A stretch of 64,000 nucleotides of DNA, taken from JBAXQQ01 sp037131695. GTDB taxonomy: Bacteria; Armatimonadota; Hebobacteria; CAIYQO01. The notes below the pieces were generated by a model. The model had not been told where the DNA came from. It worked only from the letters and a program-made list of their open reading frames with translations, and made no database searches. The translations under genes were made by a program, and so were the position numbers. This document shows positions 1 through 9,061 of the stretch, piece by piece (positions within the stretch are counted from its first letter, which is position 1; every line of letters starts with the position of its first letter). The stretch spans positions 122,685-186,684 of the forward strand of contig CAZWZF010000004.1 in the NCBI GenBank assembly GCA_964638715.1, read 5' to 3'.

Positions 1-347
1 TTACTTAATGAAGTTATTTCTGACAATTTAATAGATGTTTAGATTATATTAAATTATAAAATTGAATTTCCAGGTTTAATAGAGGACGGCAAAACACACA
101 TTCATCGAGGATGACATTGATGAAACTTCTATCGTATTTGATTTGATATAAATGTGAATAATCAACTTATAGACTATTCAACTGCCATACCGATTTTTTA
201 AGTTTTGCATTTTATTGCCTCTAATACAAACGAAAAATAAAGATTTTAAAAAATATTGCAGAACTCAAAAGATATCAGCAAATTAAACATCACCATTAAA
301 ATCGTTAAAAAGATGATATAAAACGGCGTTTGAGTCTGCAGATTATC
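1..347. other. left-edge intergenic region, possible tail of a plus-strand gene
   Basis: No complete gene is visible here. From base 1 one plus-strand frame stays open for 13 codons and stops with TAG at 40-42 (ending in the residues LIDV), so it could be the last codons of a gene entering from the left, but it is too short to identify. The rest, about 43-347, is very AT-rich and has stops in all frames. I see no tRNA, convincing terminator or repeat in it. It lies downstream of the 3' end of the minus-strand ABC-F gene. Confidence 0.3.
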
Positions 348-2288
348 TTACTTGCCTTCGTTTTCTATATCCAATTCAATTTCCAGATTATTAATAGTTT
401 CAGCAATTGCTTCCCATTGATTGTAAATAGCAGATAAATTTTCTTTTACCTGAAGATATTCATCAGCGACTTTTTTAGCACGCATTGGGTCAGTATATAA
501 CGATGCATCTCCCTGTAAAGTTTCCAGATCAGATATTCGTGTCTCTAATTTTGCAATAGCATCCTCAACCTCAACCTGTTTTTTCTGCCAGGCTTTTATT
601 TCACGCTGTTTGCTTTGTCCCTGGCGCATTCTTGGTTGTTTAATAACTATTTCTTTCATCTTTTCCGGCACAGTTATTTCATTGGCAGATTTTTCAACAT
701 AATCTGAATAATTACCGATATATTCTTTAATACCGGCATCTTTCATTGCCAAGACTCTATTAGCCATTCTATCGATGAAAAATCTATCATGGGAGACCAT
801 TAAGATGGTGCCTTTATATTCAGCCAAAGCCTCTTCTAATGCTTCTTTGCCTTCAATATCTAAATGGTTGGTAGGTTCATCTAATATTAATAAATTAGCT
901 CCTGATAAAAACATCTTTGTCAGTGATACCCGACTTCGTTCTCCACCGGATAATGTGGATATCGGCCTGTCCACCTCTGTCTCATATATTAAAAAACGAG
1001 CTAATGCAGAACGCACATCAGTCTGGCTGACGCCGTAACAGTCACCCCATACTTCTTGCAATACCGTCTTGCGTTCATCAAGATTAGCGCTTTCCTGATC
1101 ATAATAATACCAGTCTATATTACGACCTGGTAATGCTTCACCATTATCTGGATTTATCATACCGATGATTATCTTTAATAAAGTTGTTTTTCCGCAACCA
1201 TTTGGACCAAGTAATACACATTTGTCACCTTTATACAATGTAAATGTAATATCTTTAAACAATGTTTTATCACCAAAAGATTTAGAGAGTTTTTCAACAT
1301 TGATCACATCTTTAGATGTTTGTCGGTTAATTTGAAACTTTAAAAGTGTCTTTTCAACTTCACCAGGTAATATTATCTGTTCTAATTTAAACAGTTGCTT
1401 CTGCAAACTGCGCATACGGGTAAACTGCCTGAATGAAAATAAACGTTGAATACTGGCACTTAATCTTGCGCGTTCGCGTTCAATAGTGTCTGAACGTTTC
1501 AGCATCATTTCATTTTCAGCATTTTTCTTTTCAAAATATGTAGTATAGTTGCCATCAAACTGACGTATCTTTGCATCTTCAATTTCTGCAATATGATTTG
1601 CTACTTTATCTAATAAAAACCTGTCATGTGAAACAATTAAAACACCGCCACGATAATCACGAATAAAATCTTCCAGCCAGGTAACTGCTGATAAATCAAG
1701 ATGGTTTGTCGGTTCGTCTAATAATAATAAATCAGGTCTGGCAAGTAGTAATTTAGATAGAGCCAGGCGCCTTTTTTGTCCACCGGAAAGGGTTTTAACT
1801 ATTTGGTTGTCAAACTCTTCTGACAGTCCTAAACCTCGTAAAATACGAAGCGCATCCGCTTGTAAGGTATCACCGCCAAGATGATGGTATTTTTCTATAA
1901 AATCTGAATGTTGATGAAGCCAATTATCAAATTCGATATCATCATGAGCGTTTAACACTCCCATTTTCTCTTCTAAGTTATGAATTTTATCGGATAAAAT
2001 TGCTATGTCCTGACGGGATTGCAATAAATCTTCCACGACTGTCAGTTCTTCTTCATCCTCAGCGTCCTGGGTTAAATAACCTATCGATATTTCTTTCTGA
2101 ATAGCGACTACACCATCATCCGGTACTTCTTGCCCGGTGATAATGCGAAACAAAGTCGATTTCCCTGCACCATTTGGCGCAATTAATCCGACGCATTCAC
2201 CTTCTCGCACCTGCAATGATACACCGGAGAAAAGAACCTCGTCACCAAAAGATTTAGAAATATTTGCTATTTGAAGTAATACAGCCAT
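348..2288 (-). CDS. ABC-F family ATP-binding protein (Uup/YdiF type)
   Basis: Soluble protein of 646 residues with two ABC ATPase domains and no membrane segments, the ABC-F plan; this family acts on the ribosome (translation factors or antibiotic-resistance proteins) rather than as transporters. First domain: P-loop APNGAGKST near residue 38, signature LSGGQKRR and LLLDEPTNHLD. Second domain: P-loop GPNGCGKTT, signature LSGGERSR and LILDEPTNHLD. The linker between them is long and charged. After about residue 560 a Lys/Glu-rich coiled coil resembles the C-terminal domain of Uup/YdiF members. It is the last gene of a minus-strand run starting at the AraC gene, about 37 bases after the methyltransferase gene. 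The family assignment is secure; the subfamily and any resistance role are not. Confidence 0.93.
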   Translation of the reverse strand: MAVLLQIANISKSFGDEVLFSGVSLQVREGECVGLIAPNGAGKSTLFRIITGQEVPDDGVVAIQKEISIGYLTQDAEDEEELTVVEDLLQSRQDIAILSDKIHNLEEKMGVLNAHDDIEFDNWLHQHSDFIEKYHHLGGDTLQADALRILRGLGLSEEFDNQIVKTLSGGQKRRLALSKLLLARPDLLLLDEPTNHLDLSAVTWLEDFIRDYRGGVLIVSHDRFLLDKVANHIAEIEDAKIRQFDGNYTTYFEKKNAENEMMLKRSDTIERERARLSASIQRLFSFRQFTRMRSLQKQLFKLEQIILPGEVEKTLLKFQINRQTSKDVINVEKLSKSFGDKTLFKDITFTLYKGDKCVLLGPNGCGKTTLLKIIIGMINPDNGEALPGRNIDWYYYDQESANLDERKTVLQEVWGDCYGVSQTDVRSALARFLIYETEVDRPISTLSGGERSRVSLTKMFLSGANLLILDEPTNHLDIEGKEALEEALAEYKGTILMVSHDRFFIDRMANRVLAMKDAGIKEYIGNYSDYVEKSANEITVPEKMKEIVIKQPRMRQGQSKQREIKAWQKKQVEVEDAIAKLETRISDLETLQGDASLYTDPMRAKKVADEYLQVKENLSAIYNQWEAIAETINNLEIELDIENEGK

Positions 2289-2325
2289 AACCGAAGAAGA
2301 TTATAACCTAAAGTCAATTAAAAAG

Positions 2326-3483
2326 CTATTTAATATCACAAATGATTGCAAAATGATTATCTTTAATTCGAGTTAATATTATTGTAGCGTGTTTTCCACC
2401 AGTTAATTTAAGCTTTTTCTCGACTTCATCAGGCAGCATCGGAAAGCCTCGTTTCTTTATTACTACTTTACCAATATTCTTTTCTCGTAAAAATGCATTC
2501 AGATTTTTCAAGTTCCAAGGTAAAACAGTGTCAACGGAATATGACTTCATTAGGGGTGAATCGACATTAGTCTCGCCAGTTAAATATGCAATATCATCAT
2601 CGATACGCGACAAGTTATATTTACCCGCAAGGTTAGTTACTAATCCTGCACGAATTATTGCAGAATCAGGTTCATAAATAAATTTCCCAATATCATTTAT
2701 TGCAAAACTCTCTGGTTGAAATGATGAAATAGATTCCAGATATGGTAACACCGTCGCAACTCTTTCATACTTTTTTAATTCACCACCCCACAGAATAGCT
2801 TCCTTACATTCACCATGATATGAAATTAATTCAATTTCAAAATCACTAAATGATGAGAAATCTATAGCAGGAGAAACTTTGATACCAATTTTCTTGCAAT
2901 TTTTCGCTATGTCAAATACCCAACTTAGAGGTGGTGAATATTTATCGGGATTTTTTCCGGCATTTTTTTCTGAACGCCGCGACGGATCAATAAATACACA
3001 AGAATTATCTGGGATACTAATATCATTTACGTCACCATAAACAAATTCAATTTTTTGAGATACCCCAGCTATTCTGGCATTTTCTCGCGCATAAATAATG
3101 TTTATTTTATCAATATCTACTGCTACAACTTTTTTTACATGACTCGCTAATGCAAGCAAGTCGCCACCGATTCCACAACATAAATCATATACAATGTCAT
3201 TTTGATCAAAACGTAAAGCACGATAATTAGCAATCTCTTCACTGGTTGCCATTTCATATCCATCACGAGTGAAATACATTTGTTCCCCATTCGCAAACTT
3301 TTTAACTGCTTTTCGTCGTATTTCAACTATAGATAATGCCGCCTGAAATAATTCAGCCGGCATATCGAATTTTTCTTTTATTTTTAGGACATCGTCTTTA
3401 CCATGATAACAATCATTAATCTTTCCTAATATTGATTTACCTTCATCTGTAACCAGATAAGCTGCCGCTTCAATATTATTCAT
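2326..3483 (-). CDS. class I SAM-dependent methyltransferase with THUMP-like C-terminus
   Basis: A Rossmann methyltransferase. The SAM-binding motif I is seen as DLCCGIGGDLLALA in the middle of the protein, followed by an acidic strand end (VAVDID) and the motif FIDPSRR. The N-terminus is helical and the last ~100 residues resemble the THUMP-like domain attached to such methyltransferases, so an RNA substrate is likely but unknown. The gene overlaps the end of the upstream PfkB gene. Two starts are possible: ATG at 3483 (chosen), or an in-frame TTG at 3489 that sits at a better distance (6 bases) from the AAGGA motif. The four-base-type overlap suggests translational coupling with the kinase gene. 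Confidence 0.8.
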   Translation of the reverse strand: MNNIEAAAYLVTDEGKSILGKINDCYHGKDDVLKIKEKFDMPAELFQAALSIVEIRRKAVKKFANGEQMYFTRDGYEMATSEEIANYRALRFDQNDIVYDLCCGIGGDLLALASHVKKVVAVDIDKINIIYARENARIAGVSQKIEFVYGDVNDISIPDNSCVFIDPSRRSEKNAGKNPDKYSPPLSWVFDIAKNCKKIGIKVSPAIDFSSFSDFEIELISYHGECKEAILWGGELKKYERVATVLPYLESISSFQPESFAINDIGKFIYEPDSAIIRAGLVTNLAGKYNLSRIDDDIAYLTGETNVDSPLMKSYSVDTVLPWNLKNLNAFLREKNIGKVVIKKRGFPMLPDEVEKKLKLTGGKHATIILTRIKDNHFAIICDIK

Positions 3484-4405
3484 TAACAAATGTCATCCTT
3501 CTCATTTCTGCAAATCTACAAATTACTTCACCAGGCTCTAAAACTGCCAAACGATTTAACGAAAAATCTTCTACAGTATACGAAGCTAATACTGATCCGT
3601 AAATCACTGCCTTACGTAAATTATTTTCGTTAATATCATCAATTCTTGCTATATATCCCAGCATACCACCGGCAAAAGTATCACCAGCACCAGTCGGGTC
3701 TTTAACTTCTTCTAATGGAAATGAAGGGGCAACGAAATAATTATCAGCAGTCATCATTACGGCACCATGTTCGCCTTTTTTAATTACCACCATTTCAGGA
3801 CCTAACTCTAAAATTTGTCTTCCAGCTTTAACTAAACTCGGTGTATTGCATAATTGACGTGCTTCAGCATCATTTATTGTTACTGCATTTACGCGTTTAA
3901 AAACTTCAATAACTTTGTCTCGACAGCTATCCAACCAAAAGTTCATCGTATCCGCAACGATAAATTTAGGTGCAGTTAACTGGTCTAAAACTGCTAATTG
4001 TAATTCCGGGTGGATATTGGCAAGAAAAATATATTCAGTATCTTTAAATACATCAGGTATTATGGGATTAAAATTTTCTAATACATTTAAATCTGTACTA
4101 CGAGTATGCGCTTGATTCATGTCATATTCGTAATATCCTGACCAGCGGAAAGTTTCACCAGGAATTCTTGCAACTCCTCTTGTATCAATATCGCGGTTAT
4201 TAAAGAATTCGATATGCTCAGTGGGGAAATCTTCACCAACTACACCTATCATTCTGACATCTGTGAAAATTGATGCTGCAGTTGAGGAATAACATGCTGC
4301 ACCACCTAATACACCTTTTACTATCCCAAACGGAGTTTCTATATCATCAAGTCCAATTGACCCAACAATTAAAACCGGCTTCTTATTACATTCTCTATTC
4401 ATCAT
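3476..4405 (-). CDS. PfkB-family carbohydrate kinase
   Basis: 309-residue ribokinase-fold sugar/nucleoside kinase that phosphorylates a small hydroxylated substrate with ATP. The N-terminal glycine motif GGAACYSS and the C-terminal PfkB signature DPTGAGDTFAGG, which holds the catalytic Asp and anion hole, are both present, so it should be active. The substrate cannot be read from sequence; members that lie next to housekeeping genes are often annotated only as sugar kinase. It lies 24 bases after the AraC gene and overlaps the methyltransferase gene, so the three probably share a transcript. Start MMNRE has two adjacent ATGs; either is possible. Confidence 0.88.
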   Translation of the reverse strand: MMNRECNKKPVLIVGSIGLDDIETPFGIVKGVLGGAACYSSTAASIFTDVRMIGVVGEDFPTEHIEFFNNRDIDTRGVARIPGETFRWSGYYEYDMNQAHTRSTDLNVLENFNPIIPDVFKDTEYIFLANIHPELQLAVLDQLTAPKFIVADTMNFWLDSCRDKVIEVFKRVNAVTINDAEARQLCNTPSLVKAGRQILELGPEMVVIKKGEHGAVMMTADNYFVAPSFPLEEVKDPTGAGDTFAGGMLGYIARIDDINENNLRKAVIYGSVLASYTVEDFSLNRLAVLEPGEVICRFAEMRRMTFVNE

Positions 4406-4429
4406 TTCTCCTTCGCTTTTACATTTTAC

Positions 4430-5281
4430 CTATTTTATTGGCATTATGCCATATTTACGGAATTCAAGTGGTGTCATTTTCATATTTGTTTTAAATCTTC
4501 TTGAAAAAACCACCTGTGATTCCTCACCTATTCTATTACAAATTTGCTTAATTGATAAATCTGTCTCTTTCAGTAATTGACAAGACAATAAAATTTTCTT
4601 TCTTAAGATATATTGATATGGTGCTTGACCGATTTCTTCCTGAAATATTCTGCTTAAATGCTCGCGCGAAATACCTAATTCATCAGCAATATAACTCGCA
4701 TTAATATTCATATTACTTTTTTCATTAATTAAATCAATTGCTTTACTCAAAACCTGATTTTTACCGTATTCTCGTTGGCTGTCTTTGCTGTTAATTAAAG
4801 CTGTAAACAGCGAAAATACAGAATCAGCACTTTCACCTGCTGTGATATGTGGCTCAAGACCATTAAAATGCCGCCAATTCATCATCTTCACTATTTGTTC
4901 ATGTTCTTTGTTAAGGCAGTATACATGACCATATCTGTTTATCATTTCATCAATAATTTTGACGACATTGTTTCCTTTAAAAGCAATATATATGAATAAC
5001 CATGGTGCCTTAGCATATTTCGGATAATAATATTCATTATTAATATCAGATATCTTGCACAAGAATCCCTTGCCAGAATCTATTTTAAACTTTTCATCTT
5101 TGTATTTATATATACCCTCACCAGATATTGTATATTTAAATATACAATGTTCTTCTGATGTACGGTATTTTCCGATATGATGATATAAACCATCAGTCTG
5201 CATTTCTGATGCAACTGCGATAATTGTAGGCAAATCTTCAAATGGCCTGATTGTAATAATTTTCGTTGAGAATATATTCAC
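4430..5281 (-). CDS. AraC-family transcriptional regulator
   Basis: 283 residues: an N-terminal cupin-like sensor region (about 1-150) and a C-terminal AraC/XylS double helix-turn-helix (about 180-280). In the latter the first HTH (YIADELGISREHLSRIFQEE) and the second, ending in the family-typical MTPLEFRK, are clear. It is divergent from the GH4 alpha-galactosidase gene across about 117 bases, so it most likely controls that gene in response to a sugar and perhaps its own operon with the PfkB kinase. That regulatory target is inferred from position only. Confidence 0.9.
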   Translation of the reverse strand: MNIFSTKIITIRPFEDLPTIIAVASEMQTDGLYHHIGKYRTSEEHCIFKYTISGEGIYKYKDEKFKIDSGKGFLCKISDINNEYYYPKYAKAPWLFIYIAFKGNNVVKIIDEMINRYGHVYCLNKEHEQIVKMMNWRHFNGLEPHITAGESADSVFSLFTALINSKDSQREYGKNQVLSKAIDLINEKSNMNINASYIADELGISREHLSRIFQEEIGQAPYQYILRKKILLSCQLLKETDLSIKQICNRIGEESQVVFSRRFKTNMKMTPLEFRKYGIMPIK

Positions 5282-5397
5282 AGGTCACATTTTATCAAAA
5301 AATATCATATTATGTCACTTGCCTTACTTATTTAATCTTATTATTATTAACAAAATTTAGATTACAAATAGCATATATTTGCAAAAAGGAGCATAAA
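5282..5397. promoter_or_regulatory. divergent promoter/operator region araC-type gene / GH4 gene
   Basis: About 116 AT-rich bases separate the divergent starts of the AraC regulator and the alpha-galactosidase. This must hold both promoters and is the expected binding site for the regulator. A strong ribosome-binding site AAAAAGGAG lies 6-7 bases before the GH4 ATG at 5398. I could not pick out a clear pair of direct half-sites by eye. Confidence 0.5.
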
Positions 5398-6777
5398 ATG
5401 GCAGATAATACTCTCGGGCATATCGAGCATAGCCGCCGCGCTAATCTCGGTATATCAGAAGTTGTCGGACGTCCATTGAAAATCGTTTTCCTTGGAGCCG
5501 GCAGTGGTTTTTTACAAAGCCTTTTCCCGGATGTTATGAATATTCCAGGAGCAGATAAAGGCGAAATGGTTCTTGTTGATATTGATTCAGAACGATTATC
5601 ATTAGCTGAAAAATTTTGTAACAAAGTTGTAGATAAGATGGGTTCTAAATGGAAAGTTTCTGCAACAACTGACCGTAAAAAAGCATTTAAGAACGCTAAT
5701 TACGTTATAAATTGTATTGAGGTAAGCGGTGTTCAATGTGTTGAATTGGATAATGACATTCCATTAAAATATGGTGTTGACCAATGTATTGGAGATACTA
5801 CCGGACCTGGTGGTTTATTTAAAGCACTTCGTACTGTACCGGTGTTTTTAGAAGTATTAAAAGATATCGAGAAAATATGTCCTGATGCCTGGGTATTAAA
5901 TTATACTAATCCTATGAGTATCCTCTGTCTTGCCGCAGCGCGTACAAGTGCCGCAAAAGTTGTTGGATTATGCCATAGCGTTCAAGGAGCAAGCCATGAA
6001 CTGGCAAGATGGACTAATGTTCCATATCATGAGTTAAAATGGAACTGTGCTGGTGTTAACCACCTTGCATGGTTTACAGAATTATCACATAACGGAGTTG
6101 ATTTGTATCCGGCATTAAAGAAAAAAGTATTAGATAATCACAAAGATTTTGAGCATGATCTGGTAAGACTCGATTTAATGCATAATTTTGGATATTATTG
6201 CACAGAATCAACCGGGCATGACAGTGAATATCTTCCATATTACCGTAAACGCAAAGATATACTGGAAAAATATTGCAGAAGCGGATACAGCGGCGAAAGC
6301 AGATTTTATGCTTCAAATTGGCCTGAATGGCGATTAAAATGCGATCAGCTGCGTCGCGACCAGATTACCGGAACAGTAGAAGTAAAAACTGAACGCAGTT
6401 GGGAGTATGCCAGTTATATCATTCAAGCTATGGAAACAAATGCTCCATTTGTAATTTATGGCAATATGCCCAACAATAATCTCATTACTAACTTGATGCA
6501 CGATGGTGTAGTAGAAGTTGCCTGCTTAGTCGATAGAAATGGTGTTAATCCAATACATTATGGAAAATTGGCATCGCAATGCGCAGCACTATGCGATTGG
6601 AATATGCGATTTTTCGACCTTGCAGCAACAGCATGTATTGAAAAGTCAAAAGAAGCCGCTGCCCATGCCTTAATGCTTGATCCATTAACCGCAGCAGTTT
6701 GCTGCCCGGAAGAAATTCGTCAAATGACTTATAAATTATTTGAAGCAGAAGCGGATTTTCTGCAAGGTTTTAAATAA
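5398..6777 (+). CDS. GH4 family alpha-galactosidase (MelA-like)
   Basis: Family GH4 glycosidase of 459 residues from the ATG at 5398, which has AAAAAGGAG just upstream; an in-frame extension to 5266 lacks a ribosome-binding site and would overlap the AraC gene. GH4 enzymes use NAD+ and a divalent metal for an oxidation-elimination mechanism. Visible: the NAD-binding segment VFLGAGSG near the N-terminus, DTTGPGG, and the metal-ligand motifs LCHSVQG (Cys192) and GVNHLAWF (Asn221-His222). CHSVQ followed by NHLAW is typical of alpha-galactosidase/LplD-type members rather than 6-phospho-glucosidases, so the substrate is probably a non-phosphorylated alpha-galactoside. Cytoplasmic, no signal peptide. 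The gene ends in a GC-rich terminator hairpin. Confidence 0.9.
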   Translation: MADNTLGHIEHSRRANLGISEVVGRPLKIVFLGAGSGFLQSLFPDVMNIPGADKGEMVLVDIDSERLSLAEKFCNKVVDKMGSKWKVSATTDRKKAFKNANYVINCIEVSGVQCVELDNDIPLKYGVDQCIGDTTGPGGLFKALRTVPVFLEVLKDIEKICPDAWVLNYTNPMSILCLAAARTSAAKVVGLCHSVQGASHELARWTNVPYHELKWNCAGVNHLAWFTELSHNGVDLYPALKKKVLDNHKDFEHDLVRLDLMHNFGYYCTESTGHDSEYLPYYRKRKDILEKYCRSGYSGESRFYASNWPEWRLKCDQLRRDQITGTVEVKTERSWEYASYIIQAMETNAPFVIYGNMPNNNLITNLMHDGVVEVACLVDRNGVNPIHYGKLASQCAALCDWNMRFFDLAATACIEKSKEAAAHALMLDPLTAAVCCPEEIRQMTYKLFEAEADFLQGFK

Positions 6778-6790
6778 TATTCCATCTATT

Positions 6791-6816
6791 GGCCGCATCT
6801 AATTTCTGGTGCGGCC
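6791..6816. terminator. bidirectional terminator hairpin
   Basis: GGCCGCATC (6791-6799) pairs with GGTGCGGCC (6808-6816), a nine-pair stem with one G-T pair and an 8-base loop, followed by TGTTTATT. It sits in the 42-base space between the convergent GH4 and CPBP genes and can serve both. Confidence 0.75.
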
Positions 6817-6819
6817 TGT

Positions 6820-7836
6820 TTATTCTTCGTCTTCCGTATCTTCCTGTCCTGCTATTTTCCACTGAAAATAATCACGATTATTAATACAGAAATCCCAAAT
6901 ACGCATTTTAGCCGAATGAATGTTATCAGAAAATTGCCACCAATGCTCCGATAATGGTTTCCCTAATGGCAGAAAATAGATGATTGTTATAATAATCAGC
7001 CACCCGATAATTCCTGAAACAGAACCATCTATGCCTTTTATTTTATCGTAGAACAATCCTGGATTATCATTTATTGAATAAAATATACTTGATATATGAT
7101 AATCATCAAAGCCTTTTAAACCAGCAAGTGTCTGTAACAAATCCCATCCTATATGTAGTCCGCAGGGAACCCAAATTGACGCGGATTTAAACATTGATAG
7201 AGAGAAAGCGACACTCATTAAAAATAAGTTAACACATTCAATAGGATAAATAGTCTTCATATACAAGTTTTTCAACAGAACAAAGATTAAAGCAGTTATT
7301 AATATTGAAGGAAACAAGCCAACGCCGCGTGCCAATGTTTGCTGAAGATATCCTCTAAGTACAAATTCTTCTCCACAAACATCAACAATCACATATATTA
7401 ACATCAAACTAATCATGGAATAAAAATAGATATTATTGTGTGGAATACCGGGATTTGATATAAATGATATTATTTTAGTCGCCGTTAAAGTAATAATTAT
7501 AATCGATGATATGAGTAAGGATATAAAAAAACAAACAAAAATATTTTTAAGATTAACTTTTCTAAAATGAAAAGCAAGAGAAGTTGCTGTCATCTTATCA
7601 AAAGACCTGACCATCCAGATAGAAAGCGGTACAGCAACAACGATAGATATTATTCCCATTATGAAAGAACCGGTAATTACATCAATTTTATACTGGTTTC
7701 CAAAAGTAATGATGTTATATATTGAAAAATATGTAAAATCAACTAAAAAGAAAAAACAACAGATGAAGATGGCAACTCTCCATCCGCTTCGCAGCAAACC
7801 TGTCTTATTATTTATAAAAACATCATTAAAACTCAT
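6820..7836 (-). CDS. CPBP-family intramembrane glutamic endopeptidase
   Basis: 338-residue polytopic membrane protein (about eight hydrophobic segments) with the CPBP/Abi (CAAX protease) motif EEFVLRG near residue 160 and a downstream HIGWD motif in the position of the second His motif (usually HxxxN). These proteases cleave within or near the membrane; bacterial roles range from peptide maturation to bacteriocin immunity, and none can be chosen here. A polar, acidic tail ends the protein. It begins one base after the xseA stop, so it is cotranscribed with xseA; no bacteriocin genes are nearby. Confidence 0.85.
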   Translation of the reverse strand: MSFNDVFINNKTGLLRSGWRVAIFICCFFFLVDFTYFSIYNIITFGNQYKIDVITGSFIMGIISIVVAVPLSIWMVRSFDKMTATSLAFHFRKVNLKNIFVCFFISLLISSIIIITLTATKIISFISNPGIPHNNIYFYSMISLMLIYVIVDVCGEEFVLRGYLQQTLARGVGLFPSILITALIFVLLKNLYMKTIYPIECVNLFLMSVAFSLSMFKSASIWVPCGLHIGWDLLQTLAGLKGFDDYHISSIFYSINDNPGLFYDKIKGIDGSVSGIIGWLIIITIIYFLPLGKPLSEHWWQFSDNIHSAKMRIWDFCINNRDYFQWKIAGQEDTEDEE

Positions 7837-7837
7837 T

Positions 7838-9037
7838 TTATTTCTCCGGTATAACTGTCAAATTGCCATCAATGAACCTTATATTTAATTTATCTTCATT
7901 TAATGCCATTTGTTTGGAAATAACAACTTCACCACTTATATTTTCAACTAACGCATATCCGCGTTTTAAAACATTATCAGGACTTAAGGCGTTTACATTT
8001 CCTGCCAAAGAATTAATTCTCGCGTTTTGCATTTCCAATTTTTGTTTCCAATACAATACAATACGTTCTGCCATCAAGTCCAAATGCTGATTTGACTGAT
8101 ATATTACGACCAAGGGATTTTTTATTGCTGGATAAGCTGATAATAGATATAGTCGGCTTTGTTCTCTTTTAAGAAATGAACTTACTTTATCGTGTAACCT
8201 ATTTTGTACACTCCGCATATAATTATGCATACCAGCCATGTCTGGAATAACCAATTCTGCCGCGGCACTTGGCGTCGGTGCCCGTAAATCAGAAACGAAA
8301 TCGGCGATAGTAAAATCTGTTTCATGTCCTATTGCGCTAACCACTGGAATAACTGAATCACGAATAGCTCTTGCTACTGACTCATCGTTAAAACATGCTA
8401 AATCCTCAAAAGACCCGCCACCTCTTGCCAATACAATAACGTCAACATCATCAATTTGTTGTGCAAGTTTCAATGATTTTACAATTGATATCGGTGCTGA
8501 TGCTCCTTGGACTGCAGTAGGAATAATAACAATATTCCTACCTATCCAACGACGAATACTAACCGTGCAAAAATCGTGTGCTACTGCGCCAGTAGGAGAA
8601 GTTATTAATGCTATTTTCTTTGGAATTAGTGGTAATTGACGTTTTATTTCTTCATCAAAAAGACCTTCAGCTTCTAATTTTTCTTTTAGTTGAACAAAAG
8701 CTAAAAACAGATTTCCAAGTCCTTCCTGATCAATGTTATATGCATATAATTGATATTGACCTGATTTCTCAAAGACAGATATCTGACCTGTCACAACAAC
8801 CTTCATACCGTTATCAATACGCACTTTCATTCTTGCCACAGCATCGCGCCACATAACACATTTCACCTCACTTGCTGAATCTTTAAGAGTGAAATATAAA
8901 TGGCCGGAACTATGATAAGTACAATTCGATACTTCTCCACGTACTAACAACCCCTGGAGTGTCATGTCACGCTCCAGACGGTTTTTAATATATTTTGTTA
9001 ACTCAATAACTGTGAATATATATGCTTTATCAGTCAT
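7838..9037 (-). CDS. xseA: exodeoxyribonuclease VII large subunit
   Basis: 399 residues, a little shorter than the E. coli enzyme. An N-terminal OB-fold (about 5-100) binds single-stranded DNA; the nuclease core follows, with TAVQGASAP, VIVLARGGGSFEDL and IGHETDFTIADFVSDLRAPTPSAA, all hallmarks of XseA. The C-terminal helical region that would bind XseB is present. No xseB-like small ORF adjoins it; the next gene downstream is the CPBP protease. The upstream neighbour is aconitase, 25 bases away. Confidence 0.95.
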   Translation of the reverse strand: MTDKAYIFTVIELTKYIKNRLERDMTLQGLLVRGEVSNCTYHSSGHLYFTLKDSASEVKCVMWRDAVARMKVRIDNGMKVVVTGQISVFEKSGQYQLYAYNIDQEGLGNLFLAFVQLKEKLEAEGLFDEEIKRQLPLIPKKIALITSPTGAVAHDFCTVSIRRWIGRNIVIIPTAVQGASAPISIVKSLKLAQQIDDVDVIVLARGGGSFEDLACFNDESVARAIRDSVIPVVSAIGHETDFTIADFVSDLRAPTPSAAAELVIPDMAGMHNYMRSVQNRLHDKVSSFLKREQSRLYLLSAYPAIKNPLVVIYQSNQHLDLMAERIVLYWKQKLEMQNARINSLAGNVNALSPDNVLKRGYALVENISGEVVISKQMALNEDKLNIRFIDGNLTVIPEK

Positions 9038-9061
9038 TTTTAAATATTATCAGGATGCGAA

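Noticed and set aside
5266..5397. Longer N-terminus for the GH4 gene
   Set aside because: The 44 extra codons have no ribosome-binding site, resemble a chance hydrophobic frame and overlap the AraC start; ATG 5398 has a strong site.
8238..8639. 133-codon open frame opposite xseA
   Set aside because: Antisense frame fully inside xseA, Ser/Ala-rich by codon mirroring and with no start signal.
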